The notes under the pieces were generated by a model that worked only from the letters and a program-made list of their open reading frames with translations, did no database searches and was not told the DNA's origin. From Hyposmocoma kahamanoa (lineage: Eukaryota > Arthropoda > Insecta > Lepidoptera > Cosmopterigidae): a stretch of DNA of 64,000 nucleotides. The position numbers and the translations under genes were made by a program. The stretch lies in contig NW_020654810.1 in the NCBI RefSeq assembly GCF_003589595.1, positions 14,005,578-14,069,577 on the forward strand. Direction: 5' to 3'. Positions 1 to 10,319 of the stretch are shown one piece after another (the first letter of the stretch is position 1; each line of letters begins with the position of its first letter).

Positions 1-1415
1 AGAGCAACATAATTTACGTTAGACAGCAAATAGTTTTGTTGTATAAAAATACAACTTAGATATTATAATGTTTATATGAGTTTAGTCGGAGAAAAGGTTC
101 AGTTTAACGACCTTTGATTTAAAGTTATTCAAATACATCTCAAAGCAAAAATAATAGCAATAAATAATGTGCCAATCCGCTAAAGGACAGCTGTTGATTC
201 TGAAATTGCTTGAAAACATAGAGAGAAGCTATCGCATTTTAGGTCAAACAAAAATAACTAAGATTTGTAACTAGGACACTATAATATTTTTAGTACATGA
301 TAAATGTATGTTCAAGAAAAGTAGAAACATTAAGAATTTATGCAGAAGATCTAATACGAATATTTTTGTATGTGGTGAGCGCATCCATGTTAAAATATAA
401 CTGTAAGGTTATTTTAAATCCGCGATTGTGTTTTGTTTCGCCATATAAATTTACGATTGTCCGCGCACATTTTGTGTGGATAACCATTTTTTATGTTAAT
501 ATAAAATCATTGTTTTGCTAATGTTATAAGTTATTGTTGCGACCGCATCCTTTTGCGTTTACGGTTCGCAGCTGAGTGTAACCGCAAGTTTATTCTACAG
601 ATTTAAATTCAAATAACTATTTTTTTAACCTATCGTTTTCTGGCGCAGTTTTTAACTGCATGTAAGTCAAGACATGTTATTACGACTAAAATCACCTGAA
701 ATATAGATTTATGTCACAGCTTTTACATGTTTTTAACTTATTTTAATATTTCTAATAATTAGGTTGTTTTTAAAAATGTCATATTGTGATGTTTCGTACA
801 CGAAGTTCTTTTTTCTTTTTTTTTTTTATAGTAAATAAGTGCGCATGTGACCTCCATATCACCTGATCGAAAGCGACGATGGGGTCAATGATGTCATGCA
901 CACATAAATAGTGCCTATTCACTCTCGCCTTGAACAGGCCCAAATTATAGCGTTCGGGGAATAAGTCTGTATTTTGTTTGAATAACTGACTAAGGGATCA
1001 GGTGGCGACTTTTGCCCAGCAGTGGGATACATCAGGCCAGTTGTAACTGACTGAGAGTATATTTTGAAATTTTCGACAGTATAAATCTCGTGATGCAACG
1101 CTTTTGTTTACTGTTATTTTAGACATTGTAGTTCTTATGATGAAGATTTGAGATAACGAACAAATACAAACGATAAAAAGAATACAAATAAATTTAATAG
1201 AATAAAAAACTATAAACTATATCAAAAAGTATATGCTTGCGTATATAGTCCTTTTTTATTGTATAGGGAGAAGTATTAGCTTTTTAAGAAAGAAATGTCT
1301 AATAGGTTGGTTCATAAAAACTTATAATTACCCAATAAATACGGTTTCTCACATTGGCAAATTTCAGACATTGACATTTTTCTTTTGATAACATGTAAGT
1401 CGGTTTTCATTACAG
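1..1415 (+). other. milton intron (partial)
   Basis: No exon could be supported. About 985-1046 resembles the 3' end of a lepidopteran LINE (cccagcagtgggatacat). The rest is AT-rich unassigned sequence. Confidence 0.5.
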
Positions 1416-1546
1416 CGAGTGCAAATTCTGAGGCGAGTGCGTTAAGCTCAGAGTTGTTCGAGGAACGTCAGCGAACTATCGATTTGCAGCAGCAACTCGA
1501 CTCTGCAACCGCGAGGCTTGTGGCTACGGAAAGGAACTTCCAACAG
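1416..1546 (+). CDS. milt: milton exon a (first exon visible)
   Basis: The acceptor is ttacag ending at 1415 and the donor CAG|gtacgt follows 1546. It starts with two bases of a split codon and then encodes 43 residues of heptad-rich coiled coil ([20 protein letters not shown]), equivalent to the late coiled-coil part of TRAK1. It ends in phase 0. Confidence 0.9.
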
Positions 1547-4500
1547 GTACGTTGAGGCTCCACAAATCGAGCACGAGCATAAATATAAGCATTTTATATA
1601 CGAACTAACAGAAATCGCCCAAACATTGTTCATTGTTGCTTAAATTGAACTTGAAAGCTCATTGACCACACCCTTTACGATGTTATCGACCAGTTAATTA
1701 TACTATTCCATCTGCTCTTAAATTAACTAACGAGGCAAACAATGTATCTTTGATTTAAAATTTTCTTGAACATTGTTTTTTTACATTGTGACTCATGTCT
1801 TTTTTATTAAAGAAAGAAGATTATTTCATGTCCACTTTATTAATGGTTTATCAGCTTAATACATCCATATCGTTTGTGTATTATTGTCTGTATTATGCTT
1901 TAAACACCTAATTGGTTTCATTACTTATTGTTAAAGATTTTTTTTTCACAGCTAACTAAGGACCATGAACATACACTACGAATTCTCGAGATTACAAGAG
2001 AAAATCAAAATGCGCTTGCAAGTGAATTGGCTGAAGCCAAGGTAACTAGTGTTTAGTTTTTAAGCCCGATGAGCTTCTTTTATTTACAGAAGTATACATC
2101 TTTGCCACATTAAATTGAACTCTCGATGATAGAGCATCAAGATAGAGAACCTATAGAGGTTTGCTTATGGCGAGAGGTCTTCTTGCATTGGTTCTTTCAT
2201 ACACTATTCTATAAGGAAACTTCGCGGCATTATGATGATGATAATAACGGTTTATTTCTCAAACACAAATAAAAGCTAGATTAAAAAGACTCGTGTCCAC
2301 TTGCACTTCACTTAGTTACATCTTAAATTAATCGTTGCAATGCAAAAGACACTCTTAATACATTGTCTTAAGAGTATCTTAATGAATTGGTTTAAAACGT
2401 ACTTAGGTGTAGTGCAAGTGGACATCAAAGTTAGAAATGAGAGCACTTGTGTGAGAGTGGAGTCCGTACCAGGTAAACTAGAACTTTATTATAGCTCAAC
2501 AGGCATCTCAACCTTTCGGACAAATCTTAAAATTATACTAGAAATTAATGTCGAGTGTCAAATTGTTCACCGACCTCATTTAGGTCAATACGCACACAAC
2601 AAAAACGCACACACTCATAAACCAGCACTAGGGAAACCCTGTATCGCGGATGCCATGGATACACACATAGACAACCATAAATTACGCCCTAAATCACGAG
2701 ATTAATAGATGTACACCATACAAATATTCCTCCCGGCCCGGGAATCGACCCCGAGACCTCTGCGTGGCAGTCCAGCATGGTAACCGTTCGGCCACGGAGG
2801 CAGTTAATACGTATTAAACTGCTAGTAAATTTAAACTATCGTTCAAGAGATTACGTAATTACGCTATTATGATATATGATACGCTATTACGGTATTTCAT
2901 AAGATTGTTTTCATAATAATTATCTCAGGATCGGTATGCGGAAATCGCTGCACACCTGGCTGAGGCACAGGAGCAACTTCGGCAACTGCGCAAGCGCGGC
3001 GAGCCGGTCCGTGGGCTCATGCCCAGCGTGGCAGCCGCCGCCGGCCTTTTGCCCGCCTCATTGCATCGAGAGATGCACTCTTCAGTCTACTCCGAGTTCA
3101 GTCTCGACTCGGGTATTGGCGACCCGCTTGCACAGTTAGTATATATTTACCACAGTGCACAACAAGATGGGACTCGCGCGAGAGCAACATAAAGCGCGAG
3201 GTCTCTATGCGACAATAGCAGTATGTCGCTCTCGCACTAGTCGCGCCCTGTTGTGCTGGTCCTACAGTTTGACCGATTTTTGTTGCCATTTGTATGTCTC
3301 TCCACATGTAATTAGAAAGTCGACCAATTTATTCAGTCGTGTAATCCATTGCATTCTGGCCGCCATTTTTTTACCCCAAAGTCATCTACAATTTTTCGCT
3401 ATAGCAAAAATAGCTATGGATAGTGTGCGCGCTGTTCGCATAAAATCATTGTCAAAAAATAATTAACACACTTTTAAAATTCGGTACTGGTGGTAAGAGT
3501 TAGAACGGATTATAAAATAGTAGTTATTGATTTCCTTCCTTATAACTTTTTACTTATTCTTATGCAGGGTATCTGAAGGATACAAAAACTAGTGGACTGT
3601 ATGATTGTAAAATTGATAAATATTTCCTAGTTTTCAAAGCTTCTTTTATTGCTAATTCACAGGACAAAAATTTAACACGTAAAACAAAAAAAAACAAAAC
3701 ATTAGCAAATCCCATGTCAACCAAAAAAATATAAAAAATAATTAAAAATGCAAGAGTTTGCAACAGTATCGAAAGGTTCTTTTAAAATAAGTTTTCCACT
3801 GCAGTATGTTTCTTGAGAATATGTTTAATATGTTTTTTTTTAAATGTTCTTTTCCTCTTGCACTAAAAATATTTGTAGTTGACTGTCCCGCTGTCTTAAT
3901 GTAAACTGCCATGGTGCGCTGAATGTTTACTTCAACGATATAAGAAACGTTAAAGTATTATTGCAACTGTACACCATAATCATTCATTGTTTAATTTGCA
4001 GCTCAAGCATGGCGAAAGTGTTCGAAACTGTGCAGTGCGCGTCGCGTTGGTCGAACGGGTCGCTGGCGGGCTCGGATGTGGCTGACGCACCTCAGACCGT
4101 CTCAGCTATCCTTAAGCCAACCCTCAAATTCTCCAGTGACTCCTTCATCGATGAAATCTCCGATACCGATTCAGACGAACTTTACCCGTAAGTGCCAAAT
4201 GCTTATACTTACTGATGTATGTGTGTATCCTTTAAGGAGAGTGTTAACTTTACCGGTGCGACTAATAAAATAAAGCTTGTCATTTTTAGATTGTCAAATA
4301 GTTTTTTTACTTCTTAAATGAAAAGTCCTTGGGAGCATCGTGCTGTATGACATTTCAATAAATATGCAACTGGACGACCACTTTAAGTTTTACAATATTT
4401 TGAATAGTTTTGAACTCTGTCCTGTGTGAATTTATACCTCATGACTATTGAAAATAGCATAAGATATATATTGATAAATTTAATGTCCTGTGGCGGTTTG

Positions 4501-6204
4501 CGCTGATCCTAAGGAGGACAATTTTGCAGCTCGCGTCACATACTTGAAGTCGTGTTTTATGAGTGATTAAGCATATTCTAGGCGAGTAAACCGTGTATTA
4601 TGTTTTGTAGTGGCGGGACGGGCGTGGGTGTACCAGGAGCGCCGGGTGCAGCGGAGCTAGCCGCTGCGCTGCGGCGCCTCACGCCGCAGGAGATCAACGC
4701 GCGCCGTGCTTCTCTTTCCGCCTCACACGTAATCCGCAATAGGAGACACACGGGTTCGTCACTTTTACGATATAACGCATAGGTTCCCAAAGTATTTGGC
4801 TTACCACCTACTTATGATATAACGTGTTACCATGCTCTTTGACTTCGTCATTGTTTTCGTTGCTACAAATCTTTTTCTGTGGGATGAAATTTACATTTGA
4901 TTGCAATTTGAACTTAGATAAAACTTATCATTGCGATGTAAATCGAAAGTTCTGTTCATGGCAGATATGTAATGGATTCGTGTGCTTATTGCAGTGGAGC
5001 GAGAGGTGAGTGAGGAGAGCGCAGTGTGGGGTGCAGGCGCTGGCGGTGGGATGGCCCGGTTCCGCATGCCGCACAAGCTGCAGATCGTCAAGCCGCTCGA
5101 AGGCTCGCTCACGTTGCATACTTGGTCGCAGCTCGCCAAGCCCACAATGTCCGGTAACTACTCTGCATTGATGATTCTCAATACTTTCGAATTATTCACG
5201 TGTCTTTTGTGCTACACAATTTTTAAGGCAATTTGCTAATAATAGTTATTTTTTTAGGTCTTCTGGAAGATCACGAAGGCGTTGGTGTGCGAGGAGCGAG
5301 GTCAGCGACCTGCCTAGGACTGCGATTGTACCGGTTGTCGGACGTAGAGGAGGACGATGACATGCCGCGCCTGCCACACTCGAGTCACGTTTACACTTTT
5401 ACCAACAGGTACTTGACGTCCGTAGACTCTAATCGTGTCTTGAACCAAGAGACGTGTTTTTCTAAATGCAAATATTTTAGCACGGTATTGCACCCGAACG
5501 ACGGCAGCCTGGCGGGAAGCAGCGTGAGCAGCGTGTGCAGTAGTGGCATGAGTAGCCTGTCGAGCAGCGTGCTGGGCAGCGCGTGGAGTTCGCGGATGAC
5601 GTCGCGGCGGTCGTCGGCGACCGTGTCGCCCGTGCACTCGCGGCGTGAGTCTCTGTGCCTGCCGCCGTCGCGGCCGCATTTCTCACCTACGGCCACGCCG
5701 GCCAACAGTCCGCTGCTGGGCTCGCCGGAGCAGTCCCCGCCGCCGACGCCGAGACCCGGCGACGCACCGCCGTCGCTGCACACGCTCATCGCCAGCGGTA
5801 CTTCCATCCTTCGGCGGCGCACGGCAGCATCGCCTGCGTCCGACGCGTCGCCCGCCCCTATTGCGCTTCAGACGCCCGGATCGCTTTACACTGGCCTCGT
5901 GCACCGTAGTCCCATGGAACAGCTGACCTGCCTGAAGCGGAACCTGCGCTCGCCGGCCGCGCCGCCGGTTGAGCGTAGCGACTCCGGCGACATGCCTTTC
6001 GGAGTGCCGGCGCACCCCGGCGAGGGCGCGTTGGACGCCGCCACCGCTCCGCTAGGGAGGCGGCCGCGCGCCCGCGCTCCCCGCCCCCGCGCCGACCTGG
6101 GCACGGTGGGTGCGCCGCCGCCCGTGCGCCCCGCACCGGCGCATCAATCGCCCCTGGGAACTCTGAGCACGCTACTGTTCGGTCGAAAGGGTGGTCTGCT
6201 CTGA
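1416..6204 (+). CDS. milt: milton / TRAK-family kinesin adaptor, C-terminal part (8 exons; 5' end outside window)
   Basis: Milton (TRAK1/2 in vertebrates) links mitochondria to kinesin-1, with Miro as the mitochondrial receptor, and drives mitochondrial transport in axons and germ cells. Exons are 1416-1546, 1952-2041, 2929-3134, 4002-4187, 4611-4753, 4995-5153, 5258-5408 and 5481-6204; joined they keep one frame for 595 residues to a TGA at 6202-6204. Visible family marks, in order: coiled-coil end (about 1-100), DRYAE..LHEAQ-like repeat, [26 protein letters not shown] (TRAK has KRVFETVR), [32 protein letters not shown], an [10 protein letters not shown] acidic block, [26 protein letters not shown] and ASGTSILRR, then the C-terminus LFGRKGGLL. 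The HAP1-type N-terminal coil that binds kinesin must lie upstream of the window. Coding exons 6-8 are strikingly GC-rich. Family assignment is secure; exon 5's 3' boundary is the weakest point. Confidence 0.95.
1952..2041 (+). CDS. milt: milton exon b
   Basis: Ninety bases, phase 0 on both sides, bounded by tttcacag and AAG|gtaact. It encodes 30 coiled-coil residues ([20 protein letters not shown]...). It is too short to stand alone but joins exons a and c in one frame and keeps the heptad pattern. Confidence 0.88.
2293..2428. mobile_element. Fold-back inverted-repeat element in milton intron
   Basis: The ends GTCCACTTGCACTTCAC and the complementary TGTAGTGCAAGTGGAC pair, and the complementarity continues imperfectly almost to the centre. 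This is a small MITE-like element in the intron between exons b and c. Confidence 0.6.
2583..2806 (-). repeat. tRNA-derived SINE, family A
   Basis: On the minus strand it starts with AACTGCCTCCGTGGCCGAAC (A box), then a B box near 2735-2750, GGGCCGGGAG, and the shared body ending near GTGTGTGCGTT. It is the same family as the copies at 13145, 23113, 31018, 41216 and 51211. Confidence 0.8.
2929..3134 (+). CDS. milt: milton exon c
   Basis: The acceptor is tatctcag and the donor GCACA|gttagt, leaving two bases of a split His codon. It encodes the [20 protein letters not shown] stretch, which matches TRAK KYAECMEMLHEAQEELKNLR, then a hinge and the Ser-rich motif [12 protein letters not shown] small inverted-repeat transposon begins only about 20 bp after the donor. 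Confidence 0.92.
3157..3267 (-). mobile_element. MITE with ~33-bp terminal inverted repeats (copy 1)
   Basis: The left end CACAACAAGATGGGACTCG and the right end, read in reverse as CACAACAGGGCGCGACTAG, are inverted repeats, each followed by GCGAGAGC(A/G)ACAT. A second copy abuts the assembly gap at 23835. This one starts about 20 bp past a milton splice donor. Confidence 0.75.
4002..4187 (+). CDS. milt: milton exon d
   Basis: The acceptor is aatttgcag and the donor TACCC|gtaagt. The split His codon from exon c is completed and the reading continues through [16 protein letters not shown], equivalent to HQKRVFETVRNINQ of TRAK1, then an acidic tail [11 protein letters not shown]. It ends with two bases of a Pro codon. 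Confidence 0.93.
4611..4753 (+). CDS. milt: milton exon e
   Basis: The acceptor is tgttttgtag. It encodes [35 protein letters not shown], matching TRAK GTPGTPGSHDLETALRRLSLRRENYLSE. Two donors are possible. CAC|gtaatc after 4728 looks better but puts exon f out of frame (TGA within five codons). G|gttcgt after 4753 gives a clean join (ACG GTG GAG CGA) and was chosen on frame. Confidence 0.8.
4995..5153 (+). CDS. milt: milton exon f
   Basis: Bounded by cttattgcag and TCCG|gtaact. It encodes [13 protein letters not shown], a Gly-rich spacer, [20 protein letters not shown] and [12 protein letters not shown]. This block is the most diagnostic in the gene: TRAK1 has [26 protein letters not shown]. 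Confidence 0.93.
5258..5408 (+). CDS. milt: milton exon g
   Basis: The acceptor is tttttttag; the Gly codon split with exon f is completed. It encodes [37 protein letters not shown] and VYTFTN, matching TRAK GILDPRPGVVTKGFRTL, an acidic EEDD block, LPRLA and STFTFT. The donor is AACAG|gtactt after 5408. The 72-nt intron that follows is stop-free and in frame. Confidence 0.88.
5409..5480 (+). other. 72-nt stop-free intron (exitron-like) in milton
   Basis: It begins gtactt, ends aatattttag and is exactly 24 codons without a stop, so retention would add 24 residues after FTN without changing frame. Removing it restores the TRAK-like FTFT..LHPSD spacing, which favours an intron. Confidence 0.7.
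5481..6204 (+). CDS. milt: milton terminal exon
   Basis: The acceptor is aatattttag. It completes a Ser codon and reads TVLHPNDG (TRAK: RILHPSDE), followed by a long Ser-rich region, [33 protein letters not shown] and a GC-rich low-complexity tail, ending LFGRKGGLL at TGA 6202-6204. Long open frames on the opposite strand and in the other + frames are by-products of its high GC content. Confidence 0.92.
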
Positions 6205-7600
6205 GGGGATCAAATCGTTTTCCCTGATCTTTCTACGTTAACCCCTACGTCGTTGCGGTCATCGTCGTGTGTCCGCTATCCTGGTAGAGGTTTCGGCCCG
6301 AAATCTGGCATTTAGATCTATTTATTTTGCAATTTGTGATTTAACTTTACACTTTTATAAGTTTTTCTACGAAGTACCTCTTATAATTTTTCAGACGTAT
6401 ACTTGGCAAGTGACCGTCTGCGTAGATGTTTTATGCTTTGATTTCGTTTGTGATTATTGTAAGAAGTTCGATTTTATTATCTTGACGTGTATTTTTGTTG
6501 GCGATTGTTGTGATTTCATCAGAGTTATTTATGTGCATTTATCCGGTTGATCGAGGGGTATAAAACTTGCAGCTCTATTGAGTACCTTTTATCTCATGGA
6601 AACGAATTAGTCGATGTCCACGGTGTGGCATTTTGATTTTCTCTCTTTACGTTTACATTCCTTTTTTAAGAGCTCAATGATCATAACTAAGTGCAGAGAG
6701 AATTGTTGAGAGGACCAAGCGTGCACGTGCAAAAAGAAACTTGTTCCGATGCGATAGAAATGATACTGGTAAGCAACAAACGAATTATAGGTACGGTTTT
6801 TATTAAGTACTTAATGACTTATTAGTGATTTTTTTTACCCTGTGGGTTCAACCCGCGCCGTGCAGTCTGTAATAGTATTTAATAGGCTTTGTAATTAATT
6901 AATTTATTTGTAGTAGGTAAATAGTGAGACTTAACACTTAGTTTTCACAGCTGCATCTACAAAAATAATTTATAAATCATACTGCTTTCAAATTTGTAAT
7001 TGCGGTATTATCGTGCGAATAAATAATTATTTAGGAAATGAAAATATTTTCCGGATTTAAATCGCGTATATTTGTCGTAAATCCGCGTAAATCCGGAAAA
7101 TAGTTTCATTTCCTATGTGTAAAAATCGCGATAAGAACTCGATAAATAATTATTTGTTTAGTAAATAAATATTGTTATAGATCATTGTAAATAAATCGAC
7201 TTCCATTAATTTAGAAGAGTACAAATCATTCTTTCGTCAGGGAAACTATTAGTAATGTAACTAACAATTAATACGAGTTAAATATTTTTGTTCAATTTTG
7301 TTAGACTTTGTCTCTTCTCTCGTACTGAGAATGTAAATATTGTACTGTAACGAAAAAGTTAAATCGATAATTTATTTGCTTGATTTTGGTGGATTTAGTT
7401 GAAATTGTTAATAATTTAGGGTCTCAATATAAATAATGGTGCATGCCATAGATTAAGTAGTTTTGAAATTAATTGGAAGGAAATGACGTTAGCCGATGCG
7501 AGAATGGTTGTTGCGTAGTTAATAAAAGAAGCGAAAGTCGCTGTCAAGAAACGTTGTATAAATAAATCCGCATTCTGCATCACAATATGTTATCATTTTG
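6205..7600 (+). other. milton 3' UTR and downstream sequence
   Basis: AT-rich and without open frames of note. AATAAA signals occur at 7018-7023, 7521-7526 and 7561-7566, so the 3' UTR is probably 0.8 to 1.4 kb. A fold-back repeat lies at about 7034-7149. Confidence 0.5.
7034..7149 (+). repeat. Fold-back repeat (copy 1)
   Basis: It contains facing copies of GGATTTAAATCGCG / AAATCCGGAAAATAG flanked by GAAATGAAA and TTTCATTTCC, then AATCGCGATAAGAACTCGAT. The family recurs at 17237, 30230, 51885 and 56780. Confidence 0.65.
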
Positions 7601-8409
7601 TTACAATCGAGATTGATCCAATGTTGTCTGTAATTCAATTAATAAGTTTACAGAAATCGGTGCTACATAGAATACAACCAGTAAAGTTTGTTGATTTATT
7701 TATTGACTTAGCATTGCGCTTAATAAATACATTGTCTAATTTTTGTGTTTATCGTTTCAAAATTAACACCTTAGAAAGTAATGGAAATGATATTTTTACA
7801 TTGTGGGAACGGAGGTGAGTAGCTATTTTTGATTAACACAAAGGTCAGGCAGTGTGATTAACTCTATTGGTATTAAAGTTGGTACGATACCACGTGCTGG
7901 ACTATAAAGTAATATTCACTTGTGTTTTTGTTATACGTAAGTATTGTGTTGTCCAAGATATGATAATTAACAGACTGAGGTGAAGGATGATTGGAAGTGC
8001 AGTGTTGGCTGGAATCAGGTGCACTTACTGCAGCGAGTTAGGCGCAAATTGAAAGGAAATATTGTTGAGATTTGACGATTACAACAAAATAATAATTATG
8101 ATTGTATCATAAACAGAAAATATAATTTATTGAAAGTATGTTTGACTTTTGCTTTTCATGACCCCTTGAATAACGAAGGAAACGAATGACAATGATTCTA
8201 TTCTATTCTTTGTTAAGTGTCTGGCTTCTCTTGAAGAATTTTGCCAATGTCAAGTCAGTCATGGGAGTTACACTTTTATTTTTTTTTATGTTTAATTAAT
8301 TAACATTGCTCTTTAGTTTATTCCGGCTTCTGGAACAATACAAAACAAGACGATATACCATCACCATTACATATATGTTAATATAAGTAAATTAGTTTTA
8401 TAAGTTTGT

Positions 8410-8735
8410 TAGTACTAATAAAATCAGATATTAATTCTACGAGGGGATTAGTAAAAACAGATAACAGAAACTTGAAATTGACGGGGCGTGGAGTATAAGG
8501 TGGAAGACTATCATAAATGGAACATGTTTTGGTAGGGCAGCTGAAGAATATGTGGTCTGGTGTGCCTTCATTCAGGCCACATTTACAAATTGAGCTATTC
8601 CGTATTCTAAGTTTTGACAGATGGACTGGGGTGCAGGTATGACCAATACGGAGTCGGCATATTGTAGACGTTACAGTTTTACCAAATTCTTTATAGATAA
8701 AAAACCAAGGCTTTTTGGGAATACATGTTTAGATG
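8410..8735 (-). mobile_element. LINE C-terminal fragment
   Basis: Minus-strand reading gives KKPWFFIYKEFGKTV, ICRLRIGHTCTPVHL, SICKCGLNEGTPDHIFFSCP: the Cys/His (CKCG...DHIFFSC) motif typical of the C-terminus of I/Jockey-type LINE ORF2. Only this end is present. Confidence 0.65.
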
Positions 8736-9316
8736 TCACCGAAATATTTGCCCTTAGTGAGTTTACTTTTGTTCCACTCAGCGCTCCATGACAATGATGA
8801 CAACGACTTCGACAAAGACTATTCCGTCTTGTCTCTGACAATTGGTACGGTGGCCATCCTAGTGTATGATTTTTCTACGCAGCACCGGTTGGCTAGCCCA
8901 GCGCCCGGGTACAATCAATAACCTGGCGCCCTCTAGTAGGCACGCGATTAAAATGAATCCACTACACGTATATTTTCTCCAGTGATTTGAAATTCTGGTG
9001 CAATTACAAATGATGTTGAGAAGCAATAGCTCGCTCTGTGGAGGCATCGCGAGCGGCCCTCGGTGTCCCCAAGACCCTGCGTCCCTGTGCGCCTCACGCT
9101 GTGCACCATAGGTAAAGCCTGTTGGTAGTACATTTGTGTGTAACTATATCCATCAAAGAAATTATATCAATCTTCGATATCTTTCTTTTTGTCCATCCTC
9201 TAAGATATCGTCCGACGGAGCGACTAATTCTATCGCGTCTACAACCTAAGACGTTATTTACAACCACCTAATTAAGCTGTGGTTCTCAGAAAATGGTGCC
9301 GCCGGAGTTTTTTTTA

Positions 9317-9478
9317 ATAATATCAAGTGACGGGACGAACAAGTCGTGCGCCTGATGCTGTAAGCTACACGCCATAACAGGTGTAGTGCCACTCAGAGCT
9401 TTAAATCGCAAAGATTTGAGGGGCACTGTCACTGCGCCCGTCACCTTGAGACGTAAGTTGACAAGTCTCATGTGCCTT
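9317..9478 (-). repeat. Dispersed repeat A (partial copy)
   Basis: Carries the family marks: TATCAAGTGACGGGACGAAC, GTCGTGCGCCTGATG, GTGCCACTCAGAGCTTTAA, TTGACAAGTCTCATGTGCC. About ten more copies occur in the window. Its class is uncertain; it may be the 3' end of a non-LTR element. Confidence 0.7.
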
Positions 9479-9555
9479 TAATTTATGCTTATTCTATATA
9501 ATAATAATAAGCTCATTCTAGTGTCGAAGTATGAAATTATGGTCACGAAGGAATA

Positions 9556-10021
9556 AAGGTGCTTTTCCACAGATGAGGCGAGACAAGGAAAAATTAAAAT
9601 TTGTATGACAAATCTTCGGTGGAAACGGGTGAATTGACGAGGATGAGCGAGGCAAGAATTGAAGTACATCAACAAATGTAATGTTGAACCGTATTGCTGC
9701 ATAGAGTATTTATACTCTGCAACGGAAACATGATTTCTCGCGGGAGCTCGCGCAGGATCGCGCGGGCACTTGCTATTAATATCAATCGCTAGATTGTGGA
9801 GTACGTACGATTTGAGATTAAAAAAAGTTTTATTTAATTTGATTCTTCTTCCGTTAACATATTACTTCAGCATAGTATTTATCACTAGATGAATTGAGCA
9901 GCATTCTTTTCTTCTCTATCCACAATGTCAGCTCGAGCTATTAATGGATATTTTTGGTGGAAATGGGCCGGCGAGATTTCAAATTTCTCCTCGTCTCGCT
10001 TTGCCGGTGGAAAACCACCTT
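9556..10021. mobile_element. Inverted-repeat MITE (copy 1) next to the IFT81 promoter
   Basis: The ends AAGGTGCTTTTCCAC and GTGGAAAACCACCTT are inverted repeats. The inside shares CTCTGCAACGGAAACA and GATTCTTCTTCCGTTAACAT with the second copy at 18230-18774. No clear target duplication was found. Confidence 0.75.
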
Positions 10022-10048
10022 AAGACACGCACGCTATGTTGGCGTATT

Positions 10049-10062
10049 GTTGCTATGGCAAT
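10049..10062 (-). promoter_or_regulatory. RFX-type X-box upstream of IFT81
   Basis: The + strand reads GTTGCTATGGCAAT; the minus strand, ATTGCCATAGCAAC, fits the RFX consensus RYYNYY-N(1-3)-RRNRAC at every position with an AT spacer. It lies 111 bp upstream of the IFT81 ATG. RFX factors drive many ciliary genes, including IFT genes in flies and worms. The match is seen; function is inferred. Confidence 0.65.
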
Positions 10063-10172
10063 AACAGTATTTGTCACAACAATAACGAGGAGAAATCGAA
10101 ACCTTTTCAAAAAAGCATCTTAAAGTTGGAATTGTAGTAATTGTAGTCCTTGAACATATTTAATTCCTTAAA

Positions 10173-10319
10173 ATGACAGAGCAAATAAAATTCATTGTGA
10201 AGGAAGTTAACTCAACTCTGGGTAGAAGTTATGATCTGATAAAATTCGATGCGTTGGATGAAAAGCAGCTTTTGCAGCTGCTGGTAGATTTGCTCGTCAG
10301 CTTCAATGCTGGAGAAAAG
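10173..10319 (+). CDS. IFT81: IFT81 exon 1
   Basis: Starts at the ATG and ends AAG|gtgagg; codes for residues 1-49 (MTEQIKFIVKEVNSTLGRSY ... LVSFNAGEK), phase 0. It begins the CH-like domain. The 5' UTR start was not located. Confidence 0.95.

Noticed and set aside
5314..6136. Long overlapping open frames on both strands across the last milton exon (up to 143 codons)
   Set aside because: They mirror the GC-rich coding strand, have extreme Arg/Ala composition and no domains; the + frame carries the TRAK motifs.
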